A DNA stretch of 64,000 nt from Primula veris (taxonomy: Eukaryota > Streptophyta > Magnoliopsida > Ericales > Primulaceae): contig OY821751.1 in the NCBI GenBank assembly GCA_963682055.1, forward strand, positions 5,580,001 through 5,644,000, in the 5' to 3' direction. The position numbers and the translations under genes were made by a program. Within the stretch, counting starts at the first letter, position 1. Each line of letters starts with the position of its first letter. Shown piece after piece: positions 45,596 through 58,697 of the stretch. The notes beneath the pieces were generated by a model, which was not told the DNA's origin, ran no database searches, and worked only from the letters and a program-made list of their open reading frames with translations.

Positions 45596-48436
45596 AAATG
45601 AGTATCAGAAAAAGGTTCTCTTCAGTAACATGGGTGCTAAAAACACCAAAATTTCCAACTTTTGCAAAAGTTTGCTCTCTGAAAACGTGGCATCTCCAAA
45701 TAAATTAGCACCATCCAATGGCGGAGTTAGGATAGAAGAATACGGAGGGTGGATTTCAAAAAAGATAATATGAGCGGGCTTAACCGTTATTTTCATAATA
45801 TAAATGCAAAATTAATACTGTCCAGCCCCCTCCTAACTAATACCTGACTCCATCACATAAACAACAGTAGTTTTGTACTTTAAGCTGCAGTTTAGTAGAC
45901 TATCTCAATAATTTGAGGATGAGAAAAATAAATAATCATCTGTTAGAACTTAGAAGGATCAAAATCAATAATTTGACACATCTACGTCTTTTCACTGTTG
46001 TTATACTGCTGGGATGAAAAAAAATATCTTTTACAATAATTGAAGCATAGCAATTTGGGTGGTTTGCGAATGATCCCATAAATGATCAAAGTTGTAGCAA
46101 TGTTGCCTACCCGTGTGAGTTCTTGTCACCACTCCAAAAAGGGATTTTTGTGGTTGAAGTTATTAATTTATTTATACAAAAGTATTAGTATGGCAGCATG
46201 CTATATATTTGCATTTAAATACAATAATAGCATACTATCAAGCACATGATCACACATGCATAGGGGCTATTCAGATGGAAAAAAAGCTAATATGATAATA
46301 TCAACCTCAATAGAATTTAATATGGTCCTCAGAGTGTGGTAGAAATTATTATTCAGGCTGACCTATATACATAACTTTAGAGACTCTTATCTCAATATTT
46401 AGCTTTTAGGCATAAGCCATTTTATGTGGAAGATGAGATCTCTGTACATGTTTTGTGGTGGTCACAAATCACAAAATGGGATTTCAAATATTCTACATAC
46501 TTCCTCAGCTTTACATAGTGCATATTGTGCCCATCTCAAAGTGATACTACAAATCTTTATTTTGTGGGGAAAAAGATGTTCTTGAATTTTTATTTTATTT
46601 TTGACACATGTCACATGCCATAATGCCCATGTCGCATCCGAAAAGAAAAATATTTATTTGTCACCATAAATATTACTATCTAAAAATATTTTTTGTTGGT
46701 GTAGACTGTAGATACTAAGGGCTAAGAGAATAAATCATGTGTTTGCTGTTTAAGTTTCAAATAGCACTAATGCATGATTGACGCATTTTGATTTCTGAGA
46801 TGACATTTAGTAAAGCATTACTGAATCAAAATCATTCTATTTTTTGTTTAAGAAAAAAAATGCAGTTTCTTTTCTTTTTGTTTTGTTGGGTGAGCAAATT
46901 CAGGTTTTTTCCTTTCCCAAATTCAAGTTGGTGTCTTAGAGATAACATAGAAGTGAGTTATGATGTTCTTCCCAAGAACCCAACTAGGCCACCATATCAG
47001 CATCTTCATTAAAATTTTAAGGTTGATCTATTAGCTAGGTTTCGAGTTTCACTTATTTCTTTTTTGTTTCTATACAAAACCATGGTAACCAGAAGGTTTA
47101 TGTATGTTCTAGTTGATTTCGATGGGAGAACTTTCATTCAAGTTACACTAATTTCTATAATATGTTTGTTTATGTGTCGGTACATTTTCGACGGGAGAAC
47201 TCTTATATGCTTATATATCAGAAGGATAACATTTTGAAGGAGAGCTTACTTGAGATTGGGAAAAATTTGCGTTCATTTAACTTAAGCCTTTTGCTTTCCG
47301 AATAAGAAAAAAATACTGGTTTGATGCCTTTAAATAACCAACCAGTTGCTGTATGAAAAGTTGTAACCAAGCTAGCTCTTAAGTGTAAGCATAACAGGAT
47401 GAATTTGACTTTTGAATAAGAATTTTGAAATTCTATTGAATTCTCTACCTGTCTCTGGATTTTGTTCTTCTAACTTTTTTGCAGATGTATTACCCAATCA
47501 ACACTATGTGTGGCTATGCCTATACAATGGTGGATCATATATCTATATTCTTGTATTTCTGATTAGTAGTGTTTGGTCTTATTTGTTTGTTTCAGCTTTT
47601 AAACTTTGTCATGACCTGAAGAAATTTTAACTTGTAACTGACTCAGTCCAACTTGTTTCTCACCTCACACAAAGATGCAACCAAACAAGCCTTATACCTA
47701 TCCATGTCTATTTTTTTATTTTTTTTGGCAAAGCCTATCCATGTCTATCCTTTTTGAAGAATATTGAGATTCCAGATGATGACAACAGCAAGCAAGCCAA
47801 GAGAGCAAAAGAAAAAGGAAAATAATCATCTCACATTACTCAAAAATTATTGCAAAATAAAATTTATTTGTGCTATATTTTTACAATCATAGGATATGAT
47901 AGGTTATAGATCCAATGATTTCATTTCAAAGGAAAATAAAACTGTTAGACTGAAGATGAAATTAGAAATTTTATAAATTCTGCTTCTAACATACAATTAG
48001 AGACTATTAAAGTTTATATTAAACTTTCTTCAGAAAATTGTAACATAACAAGGGTAATGCTTATGTTGATACCTCAACCTCAGTACATTCCAAGGTTGTT
48101 TGCCTTAACAATAAGTGCTTTCTGTTTTTGGCTTCGTGTCTAATATACTTATCAAGCAAAATTTAAAAGAAAATTTCAGTGGGCTTAACCGAATATTATC
48201 TCAAATAGATATCCATGCATACGCTAGAAACACACAAAGTTGAGAGTGGTCCAACAACCCAGAGTAGATAACTAGATATATCATCCTACAAGTATATATA
48301 CATTCCATCATTAATAATTTGTATATTCATTTAGCCTCAGAGCTGAAGTATTTCTCAAAATAAACACATAAATATAGCTGGTTCGCAAAGAAATTAGTTA
48401 AGTTGATTTAACATAAAGCCCGAGACAGATTTTGCA

Positions 48437-51400
48437 ATGGCTGCTCGAGTCGCTTTGTTTGTCAAACCGTTTTTGTTGTTGCTTATTTGCATCCATGCAA
48501 TCGGTATATCTCTCTATCTCTTGATTACACAACCAAATCTATGGAACCGTTTCTAATGGTTTGTTACTCGTAAACTTACTAAGCATGATTTATTTTCAAC
48601 TTTCACAGTTAAAGTGAGTTGTTACTACATAAATATAATTGAAGTTCAGTGTAGAATTGACAAAACATACCATATATCTTTGTTCTTGTTTAGTTGCAAA
48701 AACTTGCAACAAGTTCAGGTCATCCGCTTCTTTTTGCTTATAAGTAGTATATTTGGCTGGCCAGTTTGGATACCGAGTTTCTTGAAATTCTCGCCGGTAA
48801 AATCTAGAAAACCTGAATTGGATGAACTCATTTTCGCCTCAATCTCAATAAAGTTATCACAACTTATACGCTCAAAATTCAAAAACGAGAGTCAAACAAG
48901 CCCTTAGGGGAGTTATCTGCGGTCCTCTTGTCTAAACTCTAAAACTTCTATTAGTTGTGTGACCATGCTGGTAAATTATCGAGACATGATAATAATGTTG
49001 TCAAGAACAACTCTTTTTTTTCTAATTTATTTTTCATATGTATTTGTAGCGCAAGACTTGTCAATACCCAAATTTAGCTACTCGGGCCACCAAAATGGTC
49101 CTCATGACTGGGGGCATTTGGACCCTAATTTTGGAACATGCTCCACTGGAAAATCTCAATCTCCGATCAATATTCTACGCAGAAAAGCTGTAGTAGATAA
49201 AAACTTGAGGCCCTTGAGAAGATTGTATTCTGCTGTTAATGCTACTTTGGTTAATCATGGCTTCAATGTTATGGTAAGTACTCTACTTTGCAGTTAATTT
49301 CAAGATCATTCATGTCCAAAATATAAATAAATAGTGAAACCTCAATTAGTATTATATAATTTGACCCCTTGATTATAAAACTTTGTAGATGGAATTTGGC
49401 AATGCCGGGATATGGATTTTAGATGGTAAAAACTATTCGTTACAGCAATTGCATTGGCACACTCCGTCTGAGCACATGATTGACGGTATCCGGTAATCTT
49501 TTTCTGTCATTCCAGCATATTATAAAAATATTTTGAATTTTTTTGTTAATAACTTTTCAAAACTGCCAATGATAACTTAATTAGCAATTAGCATATCTTC
49601 TTAATTAGTTCTGCTACTTGAAAGTTTACATAGCTAACTAAAATTTATTATATTTATTACTGCAGACAGGACGCTGAACTACATCTCGTACATCGAACAA
49701 TTGACAATAGCATTGCAGTTATAGCTGTTCTTTTTAAAATCGGCCACGCTGATCCAATCCTTGCCGAGGTATATGAGTACATAATATTGTACAATATCAT
49801 AAATTACGCCATGCTTTTTTTCGTCAAGGATTACCTGTAGAGATATAAGAGTGTGTTAATCAGGCACTTCAAAATGAACTTATCAAAACAAGTTCTTATA
49901 CCCAAACAAAATGGCCTGAATCTCAAAACTAAATGAAATAAATCTGTCATGGGATGATGGGACCAAGTCTCATACTTCATGTTTAGAGACTACTAGTGTT
50001 TGAACTAAATATATTACTGGACAATATTGATATATCGTTTAAATGACAAAATAATGTGATTTATAGAGGGTTAAAAGATGTCAAAAACTTGTCACTAAGT
50101 CGAGAAACTGTTGTACAAATCAACTAAACTATCACAAAACCGATATAAAAATAGCTCCTTACAAAAATAGCCGTCATTGGTCACGTCACTTTTTAGACAA
50201 CTTTTTTGTAGTTAAAACTACGTGAACCGGCATTAGTCTAATTTCAGAAATATAATTAAAGTTTAGTAATGATTAAACAACTATTGCAGATGCAAAAATA
50301 CCTAGCTACATTAGCAGAGGAAGAGCAAAAGAAGAATGTATTAGGTCAAATTCCATTAGGAGTGTTTAAAGCATGGAGATTAAGAAGAGAGACAAGAGAC
50401 ACTCGAAAGTATTATAGATACGTTGGTTCTCTAACTACACCACCATGTTCCGAGAATGTCACGTGGCATGTTTTTGGCAAGGTATGCATTTAATTTTAAT
50501 ACTTATGTACTCATTCCGTCCCAAAACAAGTGTCATTCTTTAAAAACTGTTATTTAAGTTTTTGAACCAATTTCACTTAAAATACGATTAAAAAGTATTA
50601 AAAAATCAAAATTCCCAAATAAAAACTATTTCTTAGGTTGAAGTATATAGTATACTAGTATCCGTACCCCACGCGTTGCGTGTGCGGCGCGTAATGCAAT
50701 AAAAATATAGAAAATATGTATAATTATGATATAAATACGTGGATAATAAAAAAAAAACATGGTTTAAGATTTAAAAGAATGTTTGTTTGTTAAAAATTGA
50801 TAAATAATTTTATTAGTTTTTACTTTTTCTATTTTTATGGGAGTATAGTATTATTTTAATTAATATAAAGTTGTATGAGTATTTTTGGAAAAAATTGGTT
50901 AAATTGGTCAGACTCATTTCAATTGGGTTGACTTATTATAATAGAATGATATCTTCGAATCACTCAACAACAGTTTAAATTTGATATGTAAATTACTATT
51001 CTAGCCATCATAAGGTGTATTATTTAAGGTTAAAGTATGCCAAGTTTTATAACAAAATAATGCCTTACACATATAACACAATACATCTCCTACACCTTTC
51101 TGTATAGATTACAACACCAAACCTCACATCAACCTACAATTGCTTCTTTACAAAAATATGGAAAACTATTAAAAAAAGTGCGAAGTTTGAGACCTTTTTC
51201 TTAAAAAAAAAACAATTAAAATCTCGTTTAAGATTAAGTAAGCAATGTGATAATTATGATCCATCTATTTTCTTGTTGTATTTATCATTTAATATTAACC
51301 GATTCTTAATAATGCTCAAATGTTGCATACTCAATCTATATATGAGTTTGTTTGTTTTTACTAATAAAGTCAAAGTTTACATACTACTCTAAAAAGTAAC

Positions 51401-51647
51401 TTTTTTCCAAAAAAACTACCCAACTAAGTTGATAATTTAATACAACCACCTAATTTATTTGGGACTCTTTGAATGCATGATATATTTTGATTGGTGTATG
51501 AAATAATTGTAGGTGAGATCAATATCCAAAGAACAAATACAAGCTTTGAGGGCTCCATTGACATCTACATGTAAAATCAATTCCAGGCCTGTCCAACCCT
51601 TAAACGGACGAAAAATTGAGCTTTATGAAGGGCTTAAAATTAAATAA
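48437..51647 (+). CDS. Alpha carbonic anhydrase, secretory
   Basis: Six exons: 48437-48503, 49050-49273, 49389-49492, 49666-49768, 50290-50481 and 51513-51647, giving 274 residues. An N-terminal signal peptide ([17 protein letters not shown], cut probably near residue 23) is followed by [23 protein letters not shown]. The zinc site is complete: His119 and His121 in LHWHTPSEH and His138 in [24 protein letters not shown] and the end RPVQPLNGR are standard for the family. It hydrates CO2 to bicarbonate. Plant alpha-type enzymes enter the secretory route and act in the apoplast, or in a few cases the plastid. Two N-glycosylation sites (NAT, NVT) are visible. Intron 1 holds a MITE; intron 5 (about 1 kb) is repeat-like. 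The paralogue number (ACA1-8) cannot be assigned. Confidence 0.95.
48683..48905. mobile_element. MITE of the CTTGTTTGG family in carbonic anhydrase intron 1
   Basis: TTCTTGTTTAGTTGCAAAAA at the left and GAGTCAAACAAGCCCTTAG at the right. The interior has GGCTGGCCAGTTTGG and GGTAAAATCTAGAAAACCTG like its relatives. Confidence 0.8.
50520..50720. repeat. Repeat-derived stretch in carbonic anhydrase intron 5
   Basis: ATTCCGTCCCAAAACAAGTG (50515) is a Stowaway-type end, but I could not see its partner. CCACGCGTTGCGTGTGCGGC (about 50669) is a GC-rich island with an inverted core in otherwise AT-rich DNA. It is probably transposon debris. Confidence 0.4.
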
Positions 51648-52284
51648 CATCATCTTACAATAAAATAACTACAAGTAAAATGTAATTCCTCCATATAACA
51701 ATATTGTTATAGGTAGGAATAATCATGTGACAAGATAAATTTATATTTAGGCTTTTATATTATAATTATTATATATATGTTCCCAATTGCGGCTTTGCTT
51801 AAATAATATTTATGTGCTTACCGGCTATTTATACCGCTTGTAAATAATCCAAGGAACATAACAGGTACATTAACCTATGGAATAGTTTTGTATTAAATGG
51901 GAAGATATATAGAATTAGATAGGTATGGGTTAGGATAGTGACCCGATCGACTCATATACATTCAATCCGTATCATGACCCGATTAATTTTGAAAGAGAGA
52001 AAAAAATCCCGACTTGATAAAAGACAGGACCCGACTTTTTCGGAATCCCGTAGGGTTGTGATAGATTTATTCCGAATCTCCCGACATATCTTTCTTATTT
52101 TACAACAAGGTCGTTTTTATTAACAATTTTTATTTGAGAAACAATAATTTTTTATACTTGTCTAAACATGTTATTAACACGAACCATAATACTAGTTTGA
52201 AAATAACACTCCTAATAAATGCAAAAAGAAATTAACATATAGTAGAAAAAATAGTGTCAAAATACAAATAATTGAGTTGATAAA

Positions 52285-52785
52285 AAAATTGATACGTTTT
52301 TTATCAGATTCTTTTAGTATTTAGTTTTATTCACGGAAGTAAAAATTATCATAATAAATGAGATACATTATCATTATAATTTTTATAATCGGAAAATAAT
52401 AATTATTTATCTTTTTTTAATTAACAATTTAACTTTTTAATTTAAGTATATTTTTTATTTTAATAGTCTCATATATTCAAAACTATAAATTTATATTATA
52501 CTTATATAAGTATAACTAATATATGAAATAAAAAGAATTGTAGGCCATATGATGAAGTGATTACGTTACATGTTAGAGGCATATGTTCAATTATTATCAC
52601 TAACATTTCATATAGATTAATTTACATTTTTAGTGTTAAAATAAAAAGATCATTTTATATAAAATAAAATAAATTAATTAAAAATTCGGGTCGGGACAAA
52701 AACCAAAGTTTTCGAGTCGGGACTTTTCTCGGATCGGGACACGGGTCGGGTCGGAATTTCGGGAATTTTTTCTCAGGCCTAAATT
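52285..52785. mobile_element. Dispersed repeat with tRNA-like block and GGGTCGGG end (copy 1)
   Basis: Matches 59090-59640 in the same orientation: GATACGTTTTTTATCAGATT, ATTAACAATTTAACTTTTT, TATAACTAATATATGAA, a tRNA-like block, TTAATTTACATTTTTAGTG and a close rich in GGGTCGGGAC ending AATTTTTTC. The A and B boxes are decayed in this copy. Confidence 0.75.
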
Positions 52786-53174
52786 TGAAAAACATTCGAT
52801 TAGTTACTGTATAGATGTAGAAGCGACAATTATTTATGAGGGTGATTGGTCAAGTTATGAGTCCGAGTTTAGACACGGTGTTTAAATTTTTTATATAACA
52901 TAATAAAAGAAATATATTTTTCCCATGAAATTAAGAGAACATTCAATTACAATAAATGAAATTCACTTAAACAAATTTACTTCTTTTCATAGTAAAAGAT
53001 TTTTGATAGTATATTTATTCATTAGTGTTACAATGGAGTAATTTTTTTTGATAATAGTAGTTTTTATGATTTTTTTTTTTAAAATAAAAAATTAAAGGCA
53101 TAATCAACAATCTAGTTCAATTAGCTTATGCAGTTATGCTAATGCATAATCCCATCTCTAACTTGAACAATCTA

Positions 53175-53323
53175 TTACTCCATATGTTTCAAATTGTTTG
53201 TAAATTTGACCGACTAAAAACTAGTGTTTAAATTTTCGTTTAGAAATTTTACTAGTAAGTTTTTTTGTCGGTCAAATTTGCACGTAATTTAGTGGTGGAC
53301 TAACAATTTGAAACGGAGAGAGT
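53175..53323. mobile_element. Stowaway-like MITE (TTTCAAATTGT ends)
   Basis: TACTCCATATGTTTCAAATTG at the left and CAATTTGAAACGGAGAGAGTA at the right are inverted repeats with terminal TA. A second, more decayed copy is at about 57966-58188. Confidence 0.75.
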
Positions 53324-53410
53324 AATTCATTTAACTAAAACTATAGTATACATGCTACCACACACAATATACGACAGAATACTAAATATATATACCAAAA
53401 AAGGAATGAA

Positions 53411-53472
53411 ATGGTTGTAAACGAGTAACGTAGAGTGGTACGATCAGCAGTACGTTACTCGTTTACAACCAT
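53411..53472. repeat. Perfect 22-bp inverted repeat with an 18-bp loop
   Basis: The arm 53411-53432 (ATGGTTGTAAACGAGTAACG plus TA) returns exactly inverted at 53451-53472. A transcript could form a perfect hairpin. No clear transposon ends surround it. Confidence 0.95.
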
Positions 53473-54046
53473 ATTGTTCAACATTTTGCAGTTTTTAAAA
53501 AAACATTTATTTGCAACACTTTTATTAAATTACAACATCAACCCCGGTTCCCAGTGCTTCCATTCATATCGATCGGGGATCAATTTAAGTTTTTCGATTG
53601 TAGGAATTGTTTCACAGTCACTCTCATGAGGACACTTATTATATTTCATAGTACAGTATATTTATTTTAATTTCTCAATGACTTGAATTGGATAAATAAG
53701 ATTATTTTCGATAAGACTTTCGTTTTAATTATCATGTGAATGTTATGGATTATAAGAAACCTCAACGCTATATTGAGACTGTGTGTTTGATCATCTCCAA
53801 ATGGTAACTGATACCCAAAATTAATCATCGAGTCAAAATTCAATTTCAAGGAATTTATTGTGAATACATGTCAGTTCACTGTATTGAGATATTAATTAAG
53901 ACGTGTAATTTTGATCGGGTAAGAACTTGTATCAAAGTTACTGCAATGATCATTTTGAAAAGTTAATAATATAGTTCAAATGTTATATTATATGATTATC
54001 GTTTTAAAATTTCTATTTCGACAATTTTGATATGACTGGTCAACAT

Positions 54047-54307
54047 AGGGCTGGGCGAAAAACCGGAAAAACCGAACCGTAAAAAACCGAAACCGAAAAA
54101 CCGAAAAAATTTCAGGTTGGTTTCGGTTTTCAATAAAACCGAACCGAAAAAGACCAAAATCGAAAAAGACCAAAAATAACCGAAAAAAACCTGTCCGGTT
54201 CGGTCCAAAAAATAAAAAGACCGAAATCAAAAAAAACCGAACCGAAAAATATGCTCGGTTTCGGTTTCGGTTTCGGTTTTGCTAAAAACCAAACCGAACC
54301 GGCCCTA
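54047..54307. mobile_element. Mutator-like MITE with 9-bp target duplication
   Basis: The ends AGGGCTGGGCG and ACCGGCCCTA are inverted. The inside is built of ACCGAA/TTCGGT words arranged as two inverted halves. GGTCAACAT flanks it on both sides (54038-54046 and 54308-54316), a 9-bp target duplication as made by Mutator-type transposases. It sits inside an older decayed element (about 53880-54330). Confidence 0.8.
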
Positions 54308-56180
54308 GGTCAACATACTGTTTTATAAAAAACAATTTAATGAGTATATAGAAAATACATCTAATTAACTTAACCAACCACTTAGGATAGTAATTTTATC
54401 CATGAATACTTTATTTCTTACATTTTAAGCAAAAACAAACAAATATTGAAAATACTAAAATAAAGAACATATTTCTTCATTAATTCCACTAGTCAACTTT
54501 GTCTGCCTGGAACGACTCCACTACGCAATAATAGTACTAATTGTTTTTTTTATATATAAATTGGTATGTAAATACATTTTTTTTTTTTTATTAATAATGA
54601 ACGGTTATAACGATATTATTACATTTTATATCAACTTAAAACAATACAAATTAAAGATGAAATAAAAGATTATAATGCTAAGAAATAATAGTACTAACCA
54701 CTAATTGTTAGACCATTCACAACGCTGATATAAAAACCTATACTATCATAGTTAGTAACAAAAAAAAAAAAAAACTCACTTAATAGTTTGTCCTCTCAGT
54801 GATACAAGATATGCTCATATGCCCAAATTTAAACATATATGAAAATTATGTCCATATGTGTACAAGTTTTATGCATATGTTCACTAATTTTTTAATGAAT
54901 TAAATAATTAACAAAATTCACTAGTCATTCATTTTCATTAACTTGCTACTGTTTCTCTTTCTCTCTAAAATGATAATATTATTTTAATTAATTAGTATCA
55001 AAATCTAGTCAGACTGTTATGCAACCTTATAATTTAGATACGCCTAACTTTTATATTTGTTAGGACAATGAATTTTTATAAGAATCGATATGAATGCTCT
55101 GAGTAAAACCAAATCAATCATAAATTAAACCTTACTAACCAGCTAAATCAGGCTATTTCAAACAAATAAATAAAAATGATGGGGCGAGAATTCCGATGGA
55201 GAGAAATAATCATCCAAATTTGACCATTTCTAAAACTCAGCTCAACTAATTAAATTTTAGGATTAGCTTTAATAAAATCCCTTTAAAAGATTGGCTTTGA
55301 CTCATTCTAGTGGTTGAGTGTCACTTTCTCTTCACCTTTATGAGTATAATTTATTTGAGCAAATAAAATTTTAAAATTTCACAAGCTAAAAACTGACAAA
55401 AAGGTTTTAAATAACATCAGCTGCGCTATTTGACTTGGGGATCTTTGAACAGAAATATTGACATTTTTTTATTACAAGTTCTAACCAAACAAGAACTCCT
55501 TTTAGTTTTCGTTTAATTTTTGACCGGTTTATAACTTTTATCAAAATTGTTAAAATAATTTTTTTTAAATCTAATTATAAAATTTAACATTGGAACTATA
55601 TGATTAATTTTTAAAATTTATTATTTAAACAATTTTGATATAAATTCTTGGACAGTTAAAATTACACCTAGTTTCGTAGTGAACAATTAAATGGTACTAT
55701 TTTGTTATTAAAGTTATTTAGTGCCGGAGACCAATTAATTTAGTTTATAAGCTCAGAATTTAAACTAATCAGCCGACTGAACAAACTTACAAGGAAAAAA
55801 GGTTTAAAAATTGGAGTCCAAGTGCATGTTTTCAAATAAGAAATAGGTTTAAGCAAACAAATACCATAATTTGAGATCAAAAACTATTGCAAAAGCAAAA
55901 CAGCATGTTTTCAGAGGAAAAAAAGAAGGAAATTGACATGTTTAAATCAACTCTTTTAAATCTTCAAATTCTGACTAATAACACAAAAGCACACACTAAT
56001 AATTAATTCTTTTAAATCTCAAAATCCTTGACTAAACTACTTGAATATTTCAATATTAAACAAATAAAAAGAGGGAAAAAGTCTTCCCCAATACCACAAA
56101 TCATAAAAATAAAATAAAAAAAATTTCACAAATAAATACATACATATTCCACCTTGCCACGTGGTATAATAAACCGAGTT

Positions 56181-56849
56181 TCATACAACCAATTCGTCCA
56201 CGTCAGCAGAAGACTTTCGTCCACTAGCGAACCGCTTCATTTGCCCCAAACCGGCCGGTACCGGTTCAACATCGATTCGAGCCGTTTCCACCTTATTAAC
56301 CCTCCATCGATCCGGTTCATTAACCAATTTTTCACTACTAACCACCGGTTTATTAGTCCTAAACATGGATAAAAACTTCTTACATATCCCTTTATTATTA
56401 AACCGAGCCTTTCTTTCCGGTTCAACTCTTTTCCGGTTCTTTCTCTTGGACCTAACCCTACCTATACAAGAAACATTCGGTGAAGACGGTTCAACCAACT
56501 GGTTTGCAGGTTTATTCATTGAACCGGTACGTTTACGAGGAAATAACCTAATAACGTTTTTTGCTTTGTTTTTACCTCTTTTTGCGGTAAAGTTTGTTTT
56601 TTGGGTCTTGGGTAACCCTAAAATGGACGGTTTTGACTTGATACAAGTGGAATGTCTTCTTGAAGAGGATTCAAGAACTTGGCTGGTGTTGGATTTTCCA
56701 TTCAAAGACTCGTTACGCTCGTAGAAGGCGTTGTTGTCGAACCAATCATACTCGGCGTCTTTCGAGAGCCAGAAGGATTCAGGAGGGTCGGCGGTGGTCT
56801 CGCAAGCGATTTTGTGGTCCGTTAGGGTTTCTAGGTCGACTTGCGACAT
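56181..56849 (-). CDS. Plant-specific basic protein of unknown function (At5g19340/At3g05980-like)
   Basis: Intronless frame of 222 residues from ATG at 56849. The N-terminus has the conserved motif PPESFWLSKDAEYDWFDNNA (23-42) followed by FYERNESLNG. A middle segment has SILGLPKTQK (75-84), RLFPRKRTGS (101-110) and VEPSSPNVSCIGRVRSKR (119-136). After these the chain is very rich in Lys and Arg and ends VDELVV. This order of motifs is found in a small family of uncharacterised plant proteins. The basic middle could suit nuclear targeting or acidic-lipid binding, but that is inference. No enzyme fold, membrane span or signal peptide is seen. The plus-strand open frames over the same bases (56154-56869) are shadows of this gene. 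Confidence 0.85.
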   Translation of the reverse strand: MSQVDLETLTDHKIACETTADPPESFWLSKDAEYDWFDNNAFYERNESLNGKSNTSQVLESSSRRHSTCIKSKPSILGLPKTQKTNFTAKRGKNKAKNVIRLFPRKRTGSMNKPANQLVEPSSPNVSCIGRVRSKRKNRKRVEPERKARFNNKGICKKFLSMFRTNKPVVSSEKLVNEPDRWRVNKVETARIDVEPVPAGLGQMKRFASGRKSSADVDELVV

Positions 56850-58294
56850 CAGGACGTGAATTTTCTTGAATAAAATATATACAGATATATATTTATGTGT
56901 GTATATAGAGAGAGAAGAGGGGAGACTTTAGACTATATGCAAGCAATGGAAATATATATCTCAATAGGGGAATAATAAGGAAGAATCAAATGGAGGTTGG
57001 TTCTATTTTTTTAATAGGCTAAAATGAAAAACAAGTGAATTAATAACCCTTGTGGACGAAATACTATTATCATTTTATAATAAAAACGAGCTTATTTATA
57101 AAAAAAAGTTATTGAAATAATATACTTACATCGAATTATATATTTGGAGTTTTTTTTTCCTTAAGTTAAGCATAACAATGTCATTACACAACGAGAAAAA
57201 GAGCTTATCTTGATAAGCACATGTTGCTAACTCAAGACAAGGGGAGGAGCTCTATAACAATAAGGGGTTACCGTCGCAACCCCACGATTTACGAAATGTT
57301 AATTTTTCTTTTTGAAAATTTTGAAATTATTCAAAAATATTATGTTTTGCAACTTCATAAAATAACAATTTCTATTTAACAACCCATTTTTTTTTCCTCC
57401 GTCCCAGCTCAAGACAAAACTTACAAGTATTAATATTGTAGAATACAAAATGTAATGACAAAAACCTATAAGGCTAATGAAAACAATATATAATTACAAT
57501 AATTACTAGAACAATAATTATTTGGAGTTGGCTAAGGGTAAAAAATATTTCTCCATCTATAGTCTTTTCTAATCTCTTAATGCTAGAAAACAATTCATAC
57601 AGGAAAGCCATAAAGTGTCACTTTTTAAAATCATAGGACCGATCCATTACTTGTAATAACTTTCAAGACATTGACTTTATAAATTAAAAGTATGGGTACA
57701 AAATAGAATTCGTTTTAAAATATGAGAGCCATTGCTGTAATTTGCGCTAATATTTTCTCATTAATTTGTTTTTGTATTTACCAAAAGAGAAAGTGATGAA
57801 TAACTTAACCAGAAAACAATGCGATTTGTACATATGCCAAACGATGTTACTATATATTTTTTTTTTTTGACTTTTTTTTCCAACTTTAATGCTCTAATAT
57901 GATGCTAAATTATATGTAACAAATTTTAAATAAGATTTAAAAATTCAAGATTTTAAAAATTAAGTACTTCATTCGTTCCAAATTGTCAGTGCACCACGAA
58001 ACTACCTACAAATTTTACCGATTAAAAACTAGTTTTTAAATTATCAAAAGTGAATCAAATAGGTTAACATCTAAACTTTATGATTAACATTGACAAAATT
58101 TCGTTTCCCCATTTTAGATGAGTTTTTTTTTTGTCAAACTTGTATGTAGTTTACTAATATACTAATAATTTGAAACGGATAAACTATATTTTAATATTTA
58201 TATGTACTAATCAATAATTAATGAAATGTACAGAATAAGTAAGTTCAGCACACGCCATGTGCATCAAAAGTTGTAAGAAGTAAATATTGCATGT

Positions 58295-58697
58295 CAGCAT
58301 GTGTATTACATTGGTCATCTAGTCAAATTAGACATTTTATTAGAGAGAGCTAGAATAATATGATTTTCAATCTCAATCTGCACTTTAGGAGTAATATTTT
58401 GAAATTTTATTGTTTAATATATAGTTATCAGCATGTGTATTACATTGGTCATCTAGTCAAATTAGACATTTTATTAAGGAGAGCTAGAATAATATGATTT
58501 TCAATCTCAATCTGCACTTTAGGAGTAATATTTTTGAAATTTTATTGTTTAATATATAGTTATCAGCATGTGTATTACATTGGTCATCTAGTCAAATTAG
58601 ACATTTTATTAGGGAGAGCTAGAATAATATGATTTTCAATCTCAATCTGCACTTTAGGAGTAATATTTTGAAATTTTATTGTTTAATATATAGTTTC
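58295..58697. repeat. 134-bp tandem repeat, three copies
   Basis: Units start with CAGCATGTGTATTACATTGG at 58295, 58429 and 58564, and end TTGTTTAATATATAGTT. They differ by only a few bases (GAGAGAG/AGGAGAG/GGGAGAG and one extra T), so the duplication is recent. Confidence 0.97.

Larger units (their letters stand above)
44809..48436. other. Intergenic region between HISN3 and the carbonic anhydrase
   Basis: Besides the tandem pair and the MITE listed separately, a further decayed family member may lie at about 47570-47693 (AACCAAACAAGCCTTATA at its right). Short open frames (46788-47012, 47412-47630) have no recognised motif. Confidence 0.5.
51648..56150. other. Repeat-rich intergenic region, no gene recognised
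   Basis: Outside the elements listed separately this is AT-rich and stop-rich. A decayed copy of the family with TTTTTGACCGGTTTATAACT ... AATTACACC ... GTTTCGTAGTGAAC lies at about 55515-55695. A few short open frames (51938-52123, 53435-53629) have no recognised motif. Confidence 0.5.

Noticed and set aside
56154..56869. Plus-strand ORFs over the basic-protein gene
   Set aside because: They are antisense shadows of the minus-strand gene, which has recognisable conserved motifs.
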